A DNA stretch of 58,564 nucleotides from Nannocystis exedens (GTDB taxonomy: Bacteria; Myxococcota_A; Polyangia; Polyangiales; Polyangiaceae). The stretch is from positions 1 to 58,564 of the forward strand of contig CAMAVR010000015.1 in NCBI GenBank assembly GCA_945861885.1, read 5' to 3'. Both the position numbers and the translations under genes were made by a program. Shown one piece after another: positions 24,719 through 32,550 of the stretch (position 1 is the stretch's first letter; each line of letters begins with the position of its first letter). The notes under the pieces are model-generated. The model was not told the origin of the DNA and did not search any database. It saw only the letters and a program-made list of their open reading frames with translations.

Positions 24719-26956
24719 TTACGAGAGGCCGCCTCGTCGGCGGGCTATCCAGTGGGCTCCTAGGGCTATGGCTGCTAGGGCTCCCCATAGCCATGGGGGC
24801 GCTACGGCTGTTACGCGGCGCTCTTGGCTGATGACGGTTGGTGCTGGGAGCGGTATGCCGCGCGTTACATCGCTGGCCATTCGAAACACACCGCCGCTTG
24901 CTTCTGAAATCGCTTTTAGCCGCTCCGGGTCGGGGCGCGTGTCGGCCCATTCGTCGCCGCCCGCCTCGCACGCAAATAGCTGTCTTGTTGTCGCGCCATT
25001 GAGTTTTGCTTTGGCGATGTAGCCGCCGCTCGGCAGCGGCGGAAGCTCGATGAGCGCGCTGCCGTGTTCGATCGCCCCTTCAACTTTTATCGGCGTATCA
25101 CCCGCGTTCGCATCGATGCGCGAAATGTCGACGACGATCGCTTGACTCTCTGTTGTCGCTGCCGTTCGGATCCGCAGCGTCGATTTCGCCCCCGCGATGC
25201 AGCCACCGACTTCGATTTGCGCCGATTCATAGCGTGGATCGCGCATTAGCCAGCCGAGCAGTCCGCTCCACAGCGCGCCGTAGCCGCGCGCTCCGGTTTG
25301 CGAACCGAGGAGCGAATATTCGAGCGCCCACGCACCGTCGACGCCGAGCGCAATCGACCGCCCCGCGCCAATATCACCGATCGCGAGCACCGGCATCGAC
25401 TTGCCCGACGATGTTCTATGTGACGGGTGCGTCCACAACGCGACGGCGCCTGGCCTTAAATCGCCGAGAATATTCGCGCCTGTCATCGTCGGCAGCTCGC
25501 TCTCGATGATGGCGCGAAACGGTGCAAGCACGGGAGTCGCCGCACCTTCGTCGGTCCAGTTTGGCGTAAACGCTGCGATGTCAACAGCGACCGCGCCGGG
25601 CGACTTATCGAGCAATACCGGTAAAACATCGGCGAGCGGCGTCCCCGCGTACCCCCCACCGACGAAGGAGTCGGGCCCACCGACCATGATAAGCCCGCCG
25701 CCCGATCGAACATAACGAGCGAGCCCAGGGAGATGTTGCTCGAGCCCGTACGGCAGCGCATCAAAGTCTTGCAGGACGATTGCATCGAACGACGGCAGGT
25801 GATCCGAAAACAGTTCGTCGACCGGAAACGGAATTAGCGCCAACTCGTCTTGCGTCGCATGCGGGTCGTCGGCCGGTGTGCGGAGAATAAAAAATGTGAC
25901 GAGATCAATCGATGCATCGCTCTTCAGCCACTGCCGAAGCGCGCGGACATCGACCGTCGGTCGACCGGCGACATGGAGGAGCCTGATGCGTTCGCGCGTG
26001 ACATGAATCGGCACAAAACGCCGATTGTTTTCGGCGATCGTGTCGCCTTTTGGCGGCTTGATGGCGAATTCGACGATGCGATTTCCGGCGCGATCGAGCG
26101 TTAGCGTGAGGTCGATCGCGCCGACGCCTTTGACCAAGTGCGCTGTCCCCGATGCAAGCACCGCCGGCGCGCCGTCGTCACGAAGTTCGCGCGCGATGAT
26201 ATTGATATCGCCGCATTCAATGTCGCCCGCGCAGCCGACTTCGATGTGCACCGGCAGCGGCACGTGCGCGACAGCGGCGCCGGCCGTTCGAATCGCGCGG
26301 ATGCTCGCGTCGGCAGGCGCCACGCGCGTAGTCGCGATCGAATGAATCGGCACTTTGAGCCCGCTGACAAGAGCGCTCAACGTCTCTCTTGTTGCGGTCT
26401 CAGGTGGATCGGTCAGTCGACCATCAGACACGACGACAATCGCGTCGGGGCGCTCTTCGGGCGATTTTTCGATCGTTCGGAGTGCGGCCGACAGATCGCT
26501 TTGCCGCTCGCGAGAGGTCGATGCCATGGGCGCTCCGGTTGGCCACGGGTGTGGCGCCCCTTCACCGAACGACATCACCGACAGCCGAGTGTCGCGCGCA
26601 TTGCTCGCGAACTCTTTCAACGCGCGATCGCGCACATCGGCGCGCGACTGCTTGCCATCCATAAGCGCCATCGAGCGCGACGCATCGGCGAGCACCAACA
26701 CGCGCGCACCAATCTGAATCTCTCGCGCTGAAATTCGTACCGGGCGCGCAATCGCGAGGCACAACGCGACAAGCGCGAGAATGCCAGTCACCAAAATGAG
26801 CGCGCCGTCCCGCTCACGGCGGCGCAGTTCGACAGCGAGAAGCGCCAAACTGATCGCCACCAGCGCCGCGGCTAAAAATGCCACAAAATCAGGCAAATCA
26901 GGGCTAATCGCGAGATGCGAAACGTTGAGCGAGGGGAGGGGCGAAGGCGGAGGCAT
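24719..26956 (-). CDS. Membrane VWA / glutamine-amidotransferase-fold protein
   Basis: 745 residues. Two hydrophobic N-terminal segments (about 25-46 and 53-70) are followed by a von Willebrand factor A domain with the MIDAS motif DASRS (VLVLADASRSMALMDG) and VVVSDG. A later glutamine-amidotransferase-like region holds VRSGGGLIMVGGPDSFVGGGYAGTPLADVLPV, without a clear Cys-His-Glu triad. A single C-terminal membrane helix (PPWLWGALAAIALGAHWI) ends with a basic tail. Such proteins belong to BatA/MoxR-type envelope operons of unknown substrate. It is last in the operon ppx, DUF4159 gene, this gene, with 9 bp between genes. The stop lies beside repeat copy A. Confidence 0.85.
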   Translation of the reverse strand: MPPPSPLPSLNVSHLAISPDLPDFVAFLAAALVAISLALLAVELRRRERDGALILVTGILALVALCLAIARPVRISAREIQIGARVLVLADASRSMALMDGKQSRADVRDRALKEFASNARDTRLSVMSFGEGAPHPWPTGAPMASTSRERQSDLSAALRTIEKSPEERPDAIVVVSDGRLTDPPETATRETLSALVSGLKVPIHSIATTRVAPADASIRAIRTAGAAVAHVPLPVHIEVGCAGDIECGDINIIARELRDDGAPAVLASGTAHLVKGVGAIDLTLTLDRAGNRIVEFAIKPPKGDTIAENNRRFVPIHVTRERIRLLHVAGRPTVDVRALRQWLKSDASIDLVTFFILRTPADDPHATQDELALIPFPVDELFSDHLPSFDAIVLQDFDALPYGLEQHLPGLARYVRSGGGLIMVGGPDSFVGGGYAGTPLADVLPVLLDKSPGAVAVDIAAFTPNWTDEGAATPVLAPFRAIIESELPTMTGANILGDLRPGAVALWTHPSHRTSSGKSMPVLAIGDIGAGRSIALGVDGAWALEYSLLGSQTGARGYGALWSGLLGWLMRDPRYESAQIEVGGCIAGAKSTLRIRTAATTESQAIVVDISRIDANAGDTPIKVEGAIEHGSALIELPPLPSGGYIAKAKLNGATTRQLFACEAGGDEWADTRPDPERLKAISEASGGVFRMASDVTRGIPLPAPTVISQERRVTAVAPPWLWGALAAIALGAHWIARRRGGLS

Positions 26957-26965
26957 TGCGCTTAA

Positions 26966-27730
26966 TTACGGCATCCCGAATGGAAGGCGGGTGCGCCGCC
27001 TCATCAGAAACGGAGCGTGGACTTGGTCGTCTTTGTAGTTGGTACAGAGCACGTACATCGCAATATTAATCGCGAGGCGAACCGCCTGTTCGCGCTGCAT
27101 TTCGCCACCTGGCGTCAGGGGCGATTCCCACCCGCCCATAGCGGTTCGTGCGAGGGCGCCGGCGAGATCGATCGACCCAAAAATCACCTGCACGTTGCCG
27201 CCGCGCATGATGACTTCAAACGGCGAAGCGGACACCACACGCCCCATCGGCTTCCGAAGAAGGTAGAATGTTCGGAAGAGCACGTGGTCGGGGCTGAGGG
27301 CGATCGGCGTTGTCTCCGGGAGAACGCGCGCGATCTCTCGGCGGCTTGAGGCGGCAAAAGGCCCCGGCTGACCGTTCTCGTTCACGCCCGAGTCGTCGAT
27401 GAACAGAACGCCGCCGAGCGAAAAAAAACGCCGCAAATTAGCGATTTCGGTCGACGTAAGTGGAGCGGCGGCCTCGCGCGAACTCCAGTACAAAAATGGA
27501 CCGTCGACAATCTTGGGATCGCTGGCGCGCACGACAGACGGCTGAAGTCGCGCCGGCGCGCTCGTTCGCTGCGAGAGCTCAAGCGCCCACCTGGCAGGCC
27601 CGGTACTTTTTGGCGGCGTTTGCGCTCCTGTTATCAGCACGCGCGGATCAAATGCCCCCTCTTCGCCAAATGCGTGTGCGACGCGTGGCAGCGATAAAAG
27701 AGCCAATATGACGAGTCGCACACGAATCAT
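26966..27730 (-). CDS. DUF4159-containing exported protein
   Basis: 254 residues with a signal peptide (VRLVILALLSLPRVAHA). The DUF4159 pattern is visible: RFFSLGGVLFIDDSGVNENGQPG, RREIARVLP, LSPDHVLFRTFYLLRKPMGR and NVQVIFGSIDLAGALAR. The flanking genes, a VWA/amidotransferase-fold protein and an HD-Ppx, are known companions of this family. Function is unknown. The fold is related to glutamine amidotransferases, but no catalytic Cys is evident. It overlaps the ppx stop by 4 bp (ATGA), so it is translationally coupled. Confidence 0.86.
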   Translation of the reverse strand: MIRVRLVILALLSLPRVAHAFGEEGAFDPRVLITGAQTPPKSTGPARWALELSQRTSAPARLQPSVVRASDPKIVDGPFLYWSSREAAAPLTSTEIANLRRFFSLGGVLFIDDSGVNENGQPGPFAASSRREIARVLPETTPIALSPDHVLFRTFYLLRKPMGRVVSASPFEVIMRGGNVQVIFGSIDLAGALARTAMGGWESPLTPGGEMQREQAVRLAINIAMYVLCTNYKDDQVHAPFLMRRRTRLPFGMP

Positions 27731-29310
27731 CGGGCGAGCACGATATCAAGCCCGTACACGTCTCGAAACAGGTCCGACTTCATGCGAAGCGACCATTCTT
27801 CGAGTTGGCGTTCGCCTTTCCCCTCGAGCGTTAAGAACGCGACGTTGCGGGCGCGATCGACGCGTGCACGAACGCCCGATACTTTGCCGAGATGTTCGCG
27901 GTCGAGCGCGTCGGCGATGCGCAAGATGCCAGCCAGTCCGCGCACTTTCGCGCGAGCGTCGCGATCGAGATCCCGAAAATTCGGGTGCGCCGCATCGGGG
28001 ACCCCTTTGCGGTGGTATCGCGCCACGTTGGCGACGACCGCTCGTTCGTTTGGTGATAGCCCCATAATATCGCTGTTCTGAATGATGTAGTGGCTATGCT
28101 TGTGGTGCCCTTCGTACCGAACAAAGTCGCCGACGTCATGAAGCATCGCTGCGGCGCGAAGAAGGAGGCGGTCACGTGCCATCAGCCCATGAATCGCCTG
28201 AAAATCATCGAACAGCTGACCGCCAAACGCCGTGACGCGTTCGCCGTGCGCTTGGTCAAAATGGTAGCGCCGACCAAGCCGAACGCACGCTGCGATGATA
28301 CTCGCCGCCTCACCTTCGGTGTCCCAAACGCGAAAAAACCGATCGACGAGCTCTTCGAGCAGCCCCTCTTTTAACCCAACGCCGGGGGCGATAATCGTAT
28401 CGAGCCCTATTAATTCGGCTATTTTAACGAATGTTAGCGCTGCCGGGATGATCGTATCGGCGCGATCGCTTCGGAGGCCAAACGCCGCGCTTCGTTGCGC
28501 GGGCGTCATTGCTGCCAGCTGGACGATCCTCGCGCGGGCCGCTTTGACGTCGATGGCGCGACGGAAGTCTAACTTACCAGTGGCCGGCGCCATTTGCGCC
28601 AGCGTCTCTAGGTTGCCGCCGGTGCCGAGCATGACATCAAATTTCATCGCCCGGATGTGCGGCACCGCTTCGCCTATCGCGCGGTCGATCGCCTCATTTA
28701 AAAGCTCGAAATGCGAAGCATCGAGCGTCGACGCATCTTGCAAAAAGTTCTGAAGAAGGCGCACCGTGCCGAGCGCGAGCGACATCGAAAATGTATTTTC
28801 ACCGCGATCGAGCGCGGTGAGTTCGGTAGAGCCGCCGCCCACATCGACAAGCATGGCGCGTCGATCGTTGATGCGAACGCGCCTCGATACCGCCAATTGA
28901 ACAAGTCTCGCCTCTTCGACCCCTTCGATCACTTCAAGTTCGATATCGGCTTCGCGGCGCGCTCGCTCGACCAACGTCGCCCGGTTGTCGGACTCACGTA
29001 CGGCGCTCGTTGCGGTTGCGCGATAGGCGTCGACTTTGAGCGCCGTCATCTTTTGGCGGAAATCGCGAAGGGCGGTGCAGGCTTGGGTGATCGACTGCGC
29101 CGTCATCCCGCCGGTTGTAAATACGCCGCTTCCAAGTCGCACTGACGCGCGCTCACTGGCGATTTCAGTCCATCCGCTACTGCTTTCGCGGGAGCCGCTT
29201 GGTTCAGTCTTGGGCGAGCGATTGCGCGACCCTTCCGACGGGCAAGCGGCTTCGACAACGCGAAGGCGCAGCGCATTAGAGCCGACATCAATGGCTGCGA
29301 ATCGCGGCAT
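27727..29310 (-). CDS. ppx: Ppx/GppA phosphatase with C-terminal HD domain
   Basis: 527 residues from the ATG at 29310, where the ASKHA fold begins (AAIDVGSNALRLRVVEA). The phosphate-binding loops are in AMLVDVGGGSTELTAL and MLGTGGNLETLAQ. From about residue 345 an HD domain appears: LLRAAAMLHDVGDFV and HHKHSHYIIQNSDI, then HRKG. Ppx/GppA proteins hydrolyse polyphosphate or (p)ppGpp-related pentaphosphate, and the HD part probably modulates this or acts on nucleotides. It is the first gene of the three-gene operon. A 25-residue longer start at 29385 is possible but lacks the conserved start. Confidence 0.93.
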   Translation of the reverse strand: MPRFAAIDVGSNALRLRVVEAACPSEGSRNRSPKTEPSGSRESSSGWTEIASERASVRLGSGVFTTGGMTAQSITQACTALRDFRQKMTALKVDAYRATATSAVRESDNRATLVERARREADIELEVIEGVEEARLVQLAVSRRVRINDRRAMLVDVGGGSTELTALDRGENTFSMSLALGTVRLLQNFLQDASTLDASHFELLNEAIDRAIGEAVPHIRAMKFDVMLGTGGNLETLAQMAPATGKLDFRRAIDVKAARARIVQLAAMTPAQRSAAFGLRSDRADTIIPAALTFVKIAELIGLDTIIAPGVGLKEGLLEELVDRFFRVWDTEGEAASIIAACVRLGRRYHFDQAHGERVTAFGGQLFDDFQAIHGLMARDRLLLRAAAMLHDVGDFVRYEGHHKHSHYIIQNSDIMGLSPNERAVVANVARYHRKGVPDAAHPNFRDLDRDARAKVRGLAGILRIADALDREHLGKVSGVRARVDRARNVAFLTLEGKGERQLEEWSLRMKSDLFRDVYGLDIVLAR

Positions 29311-29441
29311 TGCTGAGAAGGTACCGGCGCAAGACGCATGGCGCCATTGGAATACTGAAAACAAAGCGGTGGCCAGGAAACCCACCTATCCCTGCAGCTT
29401 CCTCCAGCAACGAAATAGGTGTTACAATAGCAATCGCAAAC

Positions 29442-29669
29442 ATGGAACGGTTGAAAGCGCGTGTACTTCAGAGGTGGATGGCCGTCGGGGCGTTACTAAC
29501 GCTCATCGGTATTGGCACGGCCGCCATGACCGAGCACACGAAAATCGGTGGCATCTGTCTTTTGATCGGGTGGGTAGTTCTAGGGGCCTCGATTCATCGG
29601 TACGGCCGCCTCGGAAAAAAGAAATCAAATCTCGCTGCGAAGCACCGCGATACCGACGTCGGGCCCTAA
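29442..29669 (+). CDS. Small two-helix membrane protein
   Basis: 75 residues. Two hydrophobic segments (WMAVGALLTLIGIGTAAM and IGGICLLIGWVVLGASI) flank a short loop, with a basic C-terminal tail (YGRLGKKKS). A TACAAT -10-like box lies about 13 nt upstream of the ATG. The coding strand is opposite to ppx. The 3' end overlaps the convergent lipoprotein gene by 45 bp. No family is recognised. Its existence is supported by the membrane topology and spacing, not by homology. Confidence 0.5.
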   Translation: MERLKARVLQRWMAVGALLTLIGIGTAAMTEHTKIGGICLLIGWVVLGASIHRYGRLGKKKSNLAAKHRDTDVGP

Positions 29670-30479
29670 ACGCGAGACAACGGCCGCGGCGTATCCAAAC
29701 TCGCGGCTGTCAATCGTAACCAACCCGCTAATGGGGCCCGGCGCCGCGCTCGTCGGGAGTGGCAATCGGGCAAGAGCCTTTTCGTCGGCATCGGGCGTGG
29801 TCGGCGCCGAATAGACGCCGCTTCGATCGAATACCGAAACATAAACAATCGGCATCTTTCGAGACTCGCCACGCTCCGCCAAATCACGCTGCAATTGTCG
29901 GCGAAGCGACTCCTGCAAATGGCGAGCAAAATACCGATAAGACCATCCAGTAATTAAAATTCCCGAAACCCCAGCGTCACCGCCGATAGGAGTGGCCGCG
30001 ACCCAATCGCGGTCGGTAGAAGGGACGCCCGGCAGCAGCCCAGTTGCGGTGGTAACGACGCCAGCAGACAGCCGACCAAACGCGGGAAACGCACCAAAAA
30101 GGGACTGTCCAGCCATCGAATCAAGCTCAAGGTCATTGCGAATGAAAACGCCGCGAGCATCGGCAAGAGCAAAAAAAGTAGACTTAGCCGAAGTCAAAGC
30201 AGGAACCGCAGAGCGAATACGCAAGAGCAAAGATCGAACAACCAAAGGGTCAGAAAAAGAACGCCCCGCGAGAGAAGCAGCCCCAACAGGCAACCCAACA
30301 AAAATCTCATCAACATCAGCAGCAGCCAACGAGCTAACGGAGCGCAAATCGTCCAAAGCCGCGCGGTCAACCACGCTTCGAGATCGGCAGCCGAGAAAAA
30401 AACAAGCACACAGAACCGCAAAAAAACAGCCATAAAAAGCGCCGCTCAAGCGAACACGAGAAAACACAAAAGCAGTCAT
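29625..30479 (-). CDS. Cache-like lipoprotein
   Basis: 284 residues from the ATG at 30479. The signal ends in the lipobox FFLGC (about residue 31). The mature part resembles an extracytoplasmic Cache/PAS-type sensor: FFALADARGVFIRNDLELDSMAGQSLFGAFPAFGRLSAG, DWVAATPIGGDAGVSGILITGWSY and FGYAAAVVSRLGPDVGIAVLR. In its relatives this type of domain senses small molecules. Here the protein has no membrane-spanning or signalling domain, so it may deliver a signal to a partner. The 5' half is markedly T-rich in codon use. The gene starts about 270 bp from palindrome copy 2. Confidence 0.68.
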   Translation of the reverse strand: MTAFVFSRVRLSGAFYGCFFAVLCACFFLGCRSRSVVDRAALDDLRSVSSLAAADVDEIFVGLPVGAASLAGRSFSDPLVVRSLLLRIRSAVPALTSAKSTFFALADARGVFIRNDLELDSMAGQSLFGAFPAFGRLSAGVVTTATGLLPGVPSTDRDWVAATPIGGDAGVSGILITGWSYRYFARHLQESLRRQLQRDLAERGESRKMPIVYVSVFDRSGVYSAPTTPDADEKALARLPLPTSAAPGPISGLVTIDSREFGYAAAVVSRLGPDVGIAVLRSEI

Positions 30480-30658
30480 CGCGTCACTGTGAACCGAATC
30501 AGCGCAAGATGACAAGGCAACGCAACAAAGCCCCCAGCCAGGCGCCAAACCCAACTATCCCTATTTTCAAAAATAGCGACCCCCACCAAAAACACTCATA
30601 TCCAAAATTGCCGCCGAGCCGCAAAGCTCAGGCAAAGGCGTCAGGGAACGAGCGCGAA

Positions 30659-30726
30659 GCGCAAGAAAGCCCGTCGAGCGGGCAAGCGCAAAGCGCAAGA
30701 AAGCCCGTCGCGCGGGCAAGCGCAAA
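30659..30726. repeat. 34-bp tandem repeat, two copies
   Basis: GCGCAAGAAAGCCCGTCG(A/C)GCGGGCAAGCGCAAA is repeated at 30659-30692 and 30693-30726 with one base change. A third, partial start follows. Each unit carries a short hairpin (GCCCG-TCGAG-CGGGC). The whole 30480-30750 gap is purine-rich on the plus strand and holds no convincing gene. Confidence 0.75.
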
Positions 30727-30750
30727 GCGCAAGCAAAAGAAAAATCAGTA

Positions 30751-30876
30751 AAACCCACGTGGATTTCTCGCGAGACCAAGCGTTAACGACGGTTTTCGGG
30801 CGCAACGTACACTGGGTACTTTGCGCCCGAAAACCGGCGGTAACGCGAAGGTATCGCGAGAAAGCCACGTGGGTTT
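30751..30876. repeat. GTAC-centred long palindrome, copy 2
   Basis: Left arm 30751-30810 and right arm about 30816-30876 pair over roughly 50 of 60 positions around ACTGG, itself between two GTAC (GTAC-ACTGG-GTAC). The inner arm ACGGTTTTCGGGCGCAACGTAC is shared, inverted, with copy 3. The outer arm AAACCCACGTGG…TCTCGCGAG is matched within this copy only. On the minus strand it starts 2 nt after the 3' end of tRNA-Leu. Confidence 0.88.
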
Positions 30877-30878
30877 TG

Positions 30879-30960
30879 TACCGAAGGAGGGAGTCGAACC
30901 CTCACGCCCAAAGGGCGGCGGATTTTGAATCCGCTGCGTCTGCCATTCCGCCACTTCGGC
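30879..30960 (-). tRNA. tRNA-Leu(CAA)
   Basis: On the minus strand the acceptor stem GCCGAAG/CTTCGGT (first pair G-U) ends at the discriminator base A (30879). The anticodon stem GCGGA/TCCGC encloses TTCAAAA, giving CAA, which reads UUG. The long variable arm is CGCCCTTTGGGCG-like and the T loop is GGTTCGACTCC. CCA is not encoded. It is the gene just before palindrome copy 2. Confidence 0.95.
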
Positions 30961-31408
30961 TCGCGTCGACACAAAGGGGTCGACCGATGCTCGATGCAAA
31001 TGCCCCGTTTTCGACCCAAGCGCAAGCTGAAAAGGAGCCGCGAGCCAGCTACCTACCGAAAATCGCGCAGTGCCGGATTAGGGAGTGTCCGACTTACGAG
31101 CTTCCCCACAACTCGCCGGGGCGGTAACGATGGCGCGATGGCTCCAATTAGGACGTACCGCGCGACACACAAACTCCCCTTGATTGCTCGCATTCTTTTT
31201 TACCCCGTTGAATAACGCTAATCGTGGCCACGCGAGCCTATCCCTTGGCGTGGTCGAAATGGCTATCGATCGTGTCTGCTCGCAATCGATTTTGCGTAAC
31301 TTTGAAAACGCAATTGCGATCCTTTCACAATTGCAATTCACCAAAATAGCGGATGAAAATTAGCTGTTCTTCTTGACCGATCAAAAAATCGAGTGTTTAT
31401 CTCTGTCA
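30961..31408. other. Gene-free stretch
   Basis: No supported gene in these 448 bp. Near the end there are two GCAATTGC-type palindromic words (about 31308-31336), which might be regulator sites or promoter-proximal elements for the gene at 31409. AT content is higher than around it. I see no clear promoter boxes. Confidence 0.4.
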
Positions 31409-31924
31409 ATGACATCCGCGCTTCGAAATACAATTAATGGATTGGCAGCTTCATTCGCTTCGGGAGTGCTCAATGCAATTCGGTCAGCGTCGCTCGAAGA
31501 GATCCTCGCCGAGACGGCGGGGGGGCGGCGTTCGGCAATAGCGGTCGGTCGGCCAGCCGCCAAGGGCGCGGGTGGAAGCGCGGGCGTAAAAGGTGGTCGC
31601 CTAGGGCGTCGCTCGTCGGGTGATATCGACGCGCTCGTCGGGCGAATCGTGGCACTCCTGGTCGCAAAGCCAGAGGGGCTCCGAGCCGAAGAAATAAGGC
31701 TCGCATTAGGGATTGAGTCAAAAGAGCTTCCTCGCCCAATGATGGAGGCACTGGCCCAGAAAAAGATCATCAAGCAGGGGCAAAAGCGAGCGACTACCTA
31801 TTTTGTAAAAGGTGGCGCCAAGAGCCCAGCAAGGGCGCCAAAGCGAAAGAGCCCAGCGGGGGTAAAAAAGGCGGGTCGAGGGCGCAAAGCCAGTGCGAAA
31901 GCAAGCGAATCGTCGGCCGCTTAG
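31409..31924 (+). CDS. Winged-helix-like DNA-binding protein with basic tail
   Basis: 171 residues from the ATG at 31409 (a TTG at 31373 would add 12). Residues about 3-40 form a helix (RNTINGLAASFASGVLNAIRSASLEEIL). A Gly/Arg-rich linker follows. The segment IDALVGRIVALLVAKPEGLRAEEIRLALGIESKELPRPMMEALAQKKIIKQGQKRATTYFV has the shape of a winged helix (helix-turn-helix, then a beta-hairpin wing). The C-terminus is a Lys/Ala/Pro-rich tail like histone H1. Nucleoid-associated or chromatin-like proteins with this layout are common in Myxococcota. DNA binding is inferred. Confidence 0.75.
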   Translation: MTSALRNTINGLAASFASGVLNAIRSASLEEILAETAGGRRSAIAVGRPAAKGAGGSAGVKGGRLGRRSSGDIDALVGRIVALLVAKPEGLRAEEIRLALGIESKELPRPMMEALAQKKIIKQGQKRATTYFVKGGAKSPARAPKRKSPAGVKKAGRGRKASAKASESSAA

Positions 31925-32089
31925 ACCTGATGTCGTGGAGCGGCGTGGGGTGAGAGGGCGACCGGGCCCAATCATTGCCCTTTTAGGTGTTTTTGGCCGG
32001 GGGGGGCATTGGCGTACGCAAGTTTGCGTGCTACGACAGCCATCCTTTTTACCGGAGCCAGCTTGTCGGAAGCGTAGGAGTGGAATTCG

Positions 32090-32320
32090 ATGCCGAGTGA
32101 TGCGATTCAGTGCAAACCCCTAGAAGTGCTCGTGAGCGACCGGGGGATTGAGCGTGCGATTAAAATGCTCAAAAGGAAGCTTGCCTCCGAAGGGGTCCTT
32201 CGCGAACTCAAGATGCGACGGCACTACATGAAGCCGAGCGTCAAGCGCCGTAAGAAGCAGGCCGAAGCGGCCCGCAGGCGCCGGAAGCGCGCAAGGATGG
32301 ACGCGATTCCACTAAAATAA
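32090..32320 (+). CDS. rpsU: 30S ribosomal protein S21
   Basis: 76 residues. The family pattern LEVLVSDRGIERAIKMLKRKLASEGVLRELKMRRHYMKPSVKRRKKQAEAARRRRKR is plain, and the length is usual. It supports Shine-Dalgarno pairing in initiation. The TAA stop (32318-32320) lies in the first bases of palindrome copy 3. A ribosome site TAGGAG stands about 9 nt before the ATG (GTAGGAGTGG). Confidence 0.95.
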   Translation: MPSDAIQCKPLEVLVSDRGIERAIKMLKRKLASEGVLRELKMRRHYMKPSVKRRKKQAEAARRRRKRARMDAIPLK

Positions 32321-32441
32321 GCGTTGTTTTACGCCGATGCCGGCGCACTAACGGCGGTTTTCGGGCGCAAAGTACCCAGTGTACGTTGCGCCCAAAAACC
32401 GCCGTTTTTGCTTGGCCTCGACGCAAACCAACGCTTATTTT
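32314..32441. repeat. GTAC-centred long palindrome, copy 3
   Basis: Left arm 32314-32375 (AAAATAAGCG…AAAGTAC) and right arm 32381-32441 (GTACGTTGCG…CTTATTTT) pair at most positions around CCAGT between GTAC words. The centre is the exact reverse complement of copy 2. The outer arm (AAAATAAGCGTTG) is peculiar to this copy but well paired, and it includes the stop codon of rpsU. A stem of about 60 bp could stabilise or end the rpsU message. Confidence 0.88.
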
Positions 32442-32550
32442 CCTTTGTTGGGTTCCCTGTTGTTGCTGTTTTTTCGTCGGTGCTTCGCACCTTGTGCTTG
32501 CGTTTAGGCACTGCTGGACCTTCTTTTGATCCGTTGTTACTAGCTGGCCC

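Noticed and set aside
30659..30726. Two-copy 34-bp repeat as a CRISPR start
   Set aside because: There is no spacer between copies and only two units, so it is a simple tandem duplication.
30509..31215. Short plus-strand frames across the palindrome and tRNA-Leu
   Set aside because: They run through a tRNA and a repeat, and their Lys/Gln-rich content stems from purine-rich DNA.
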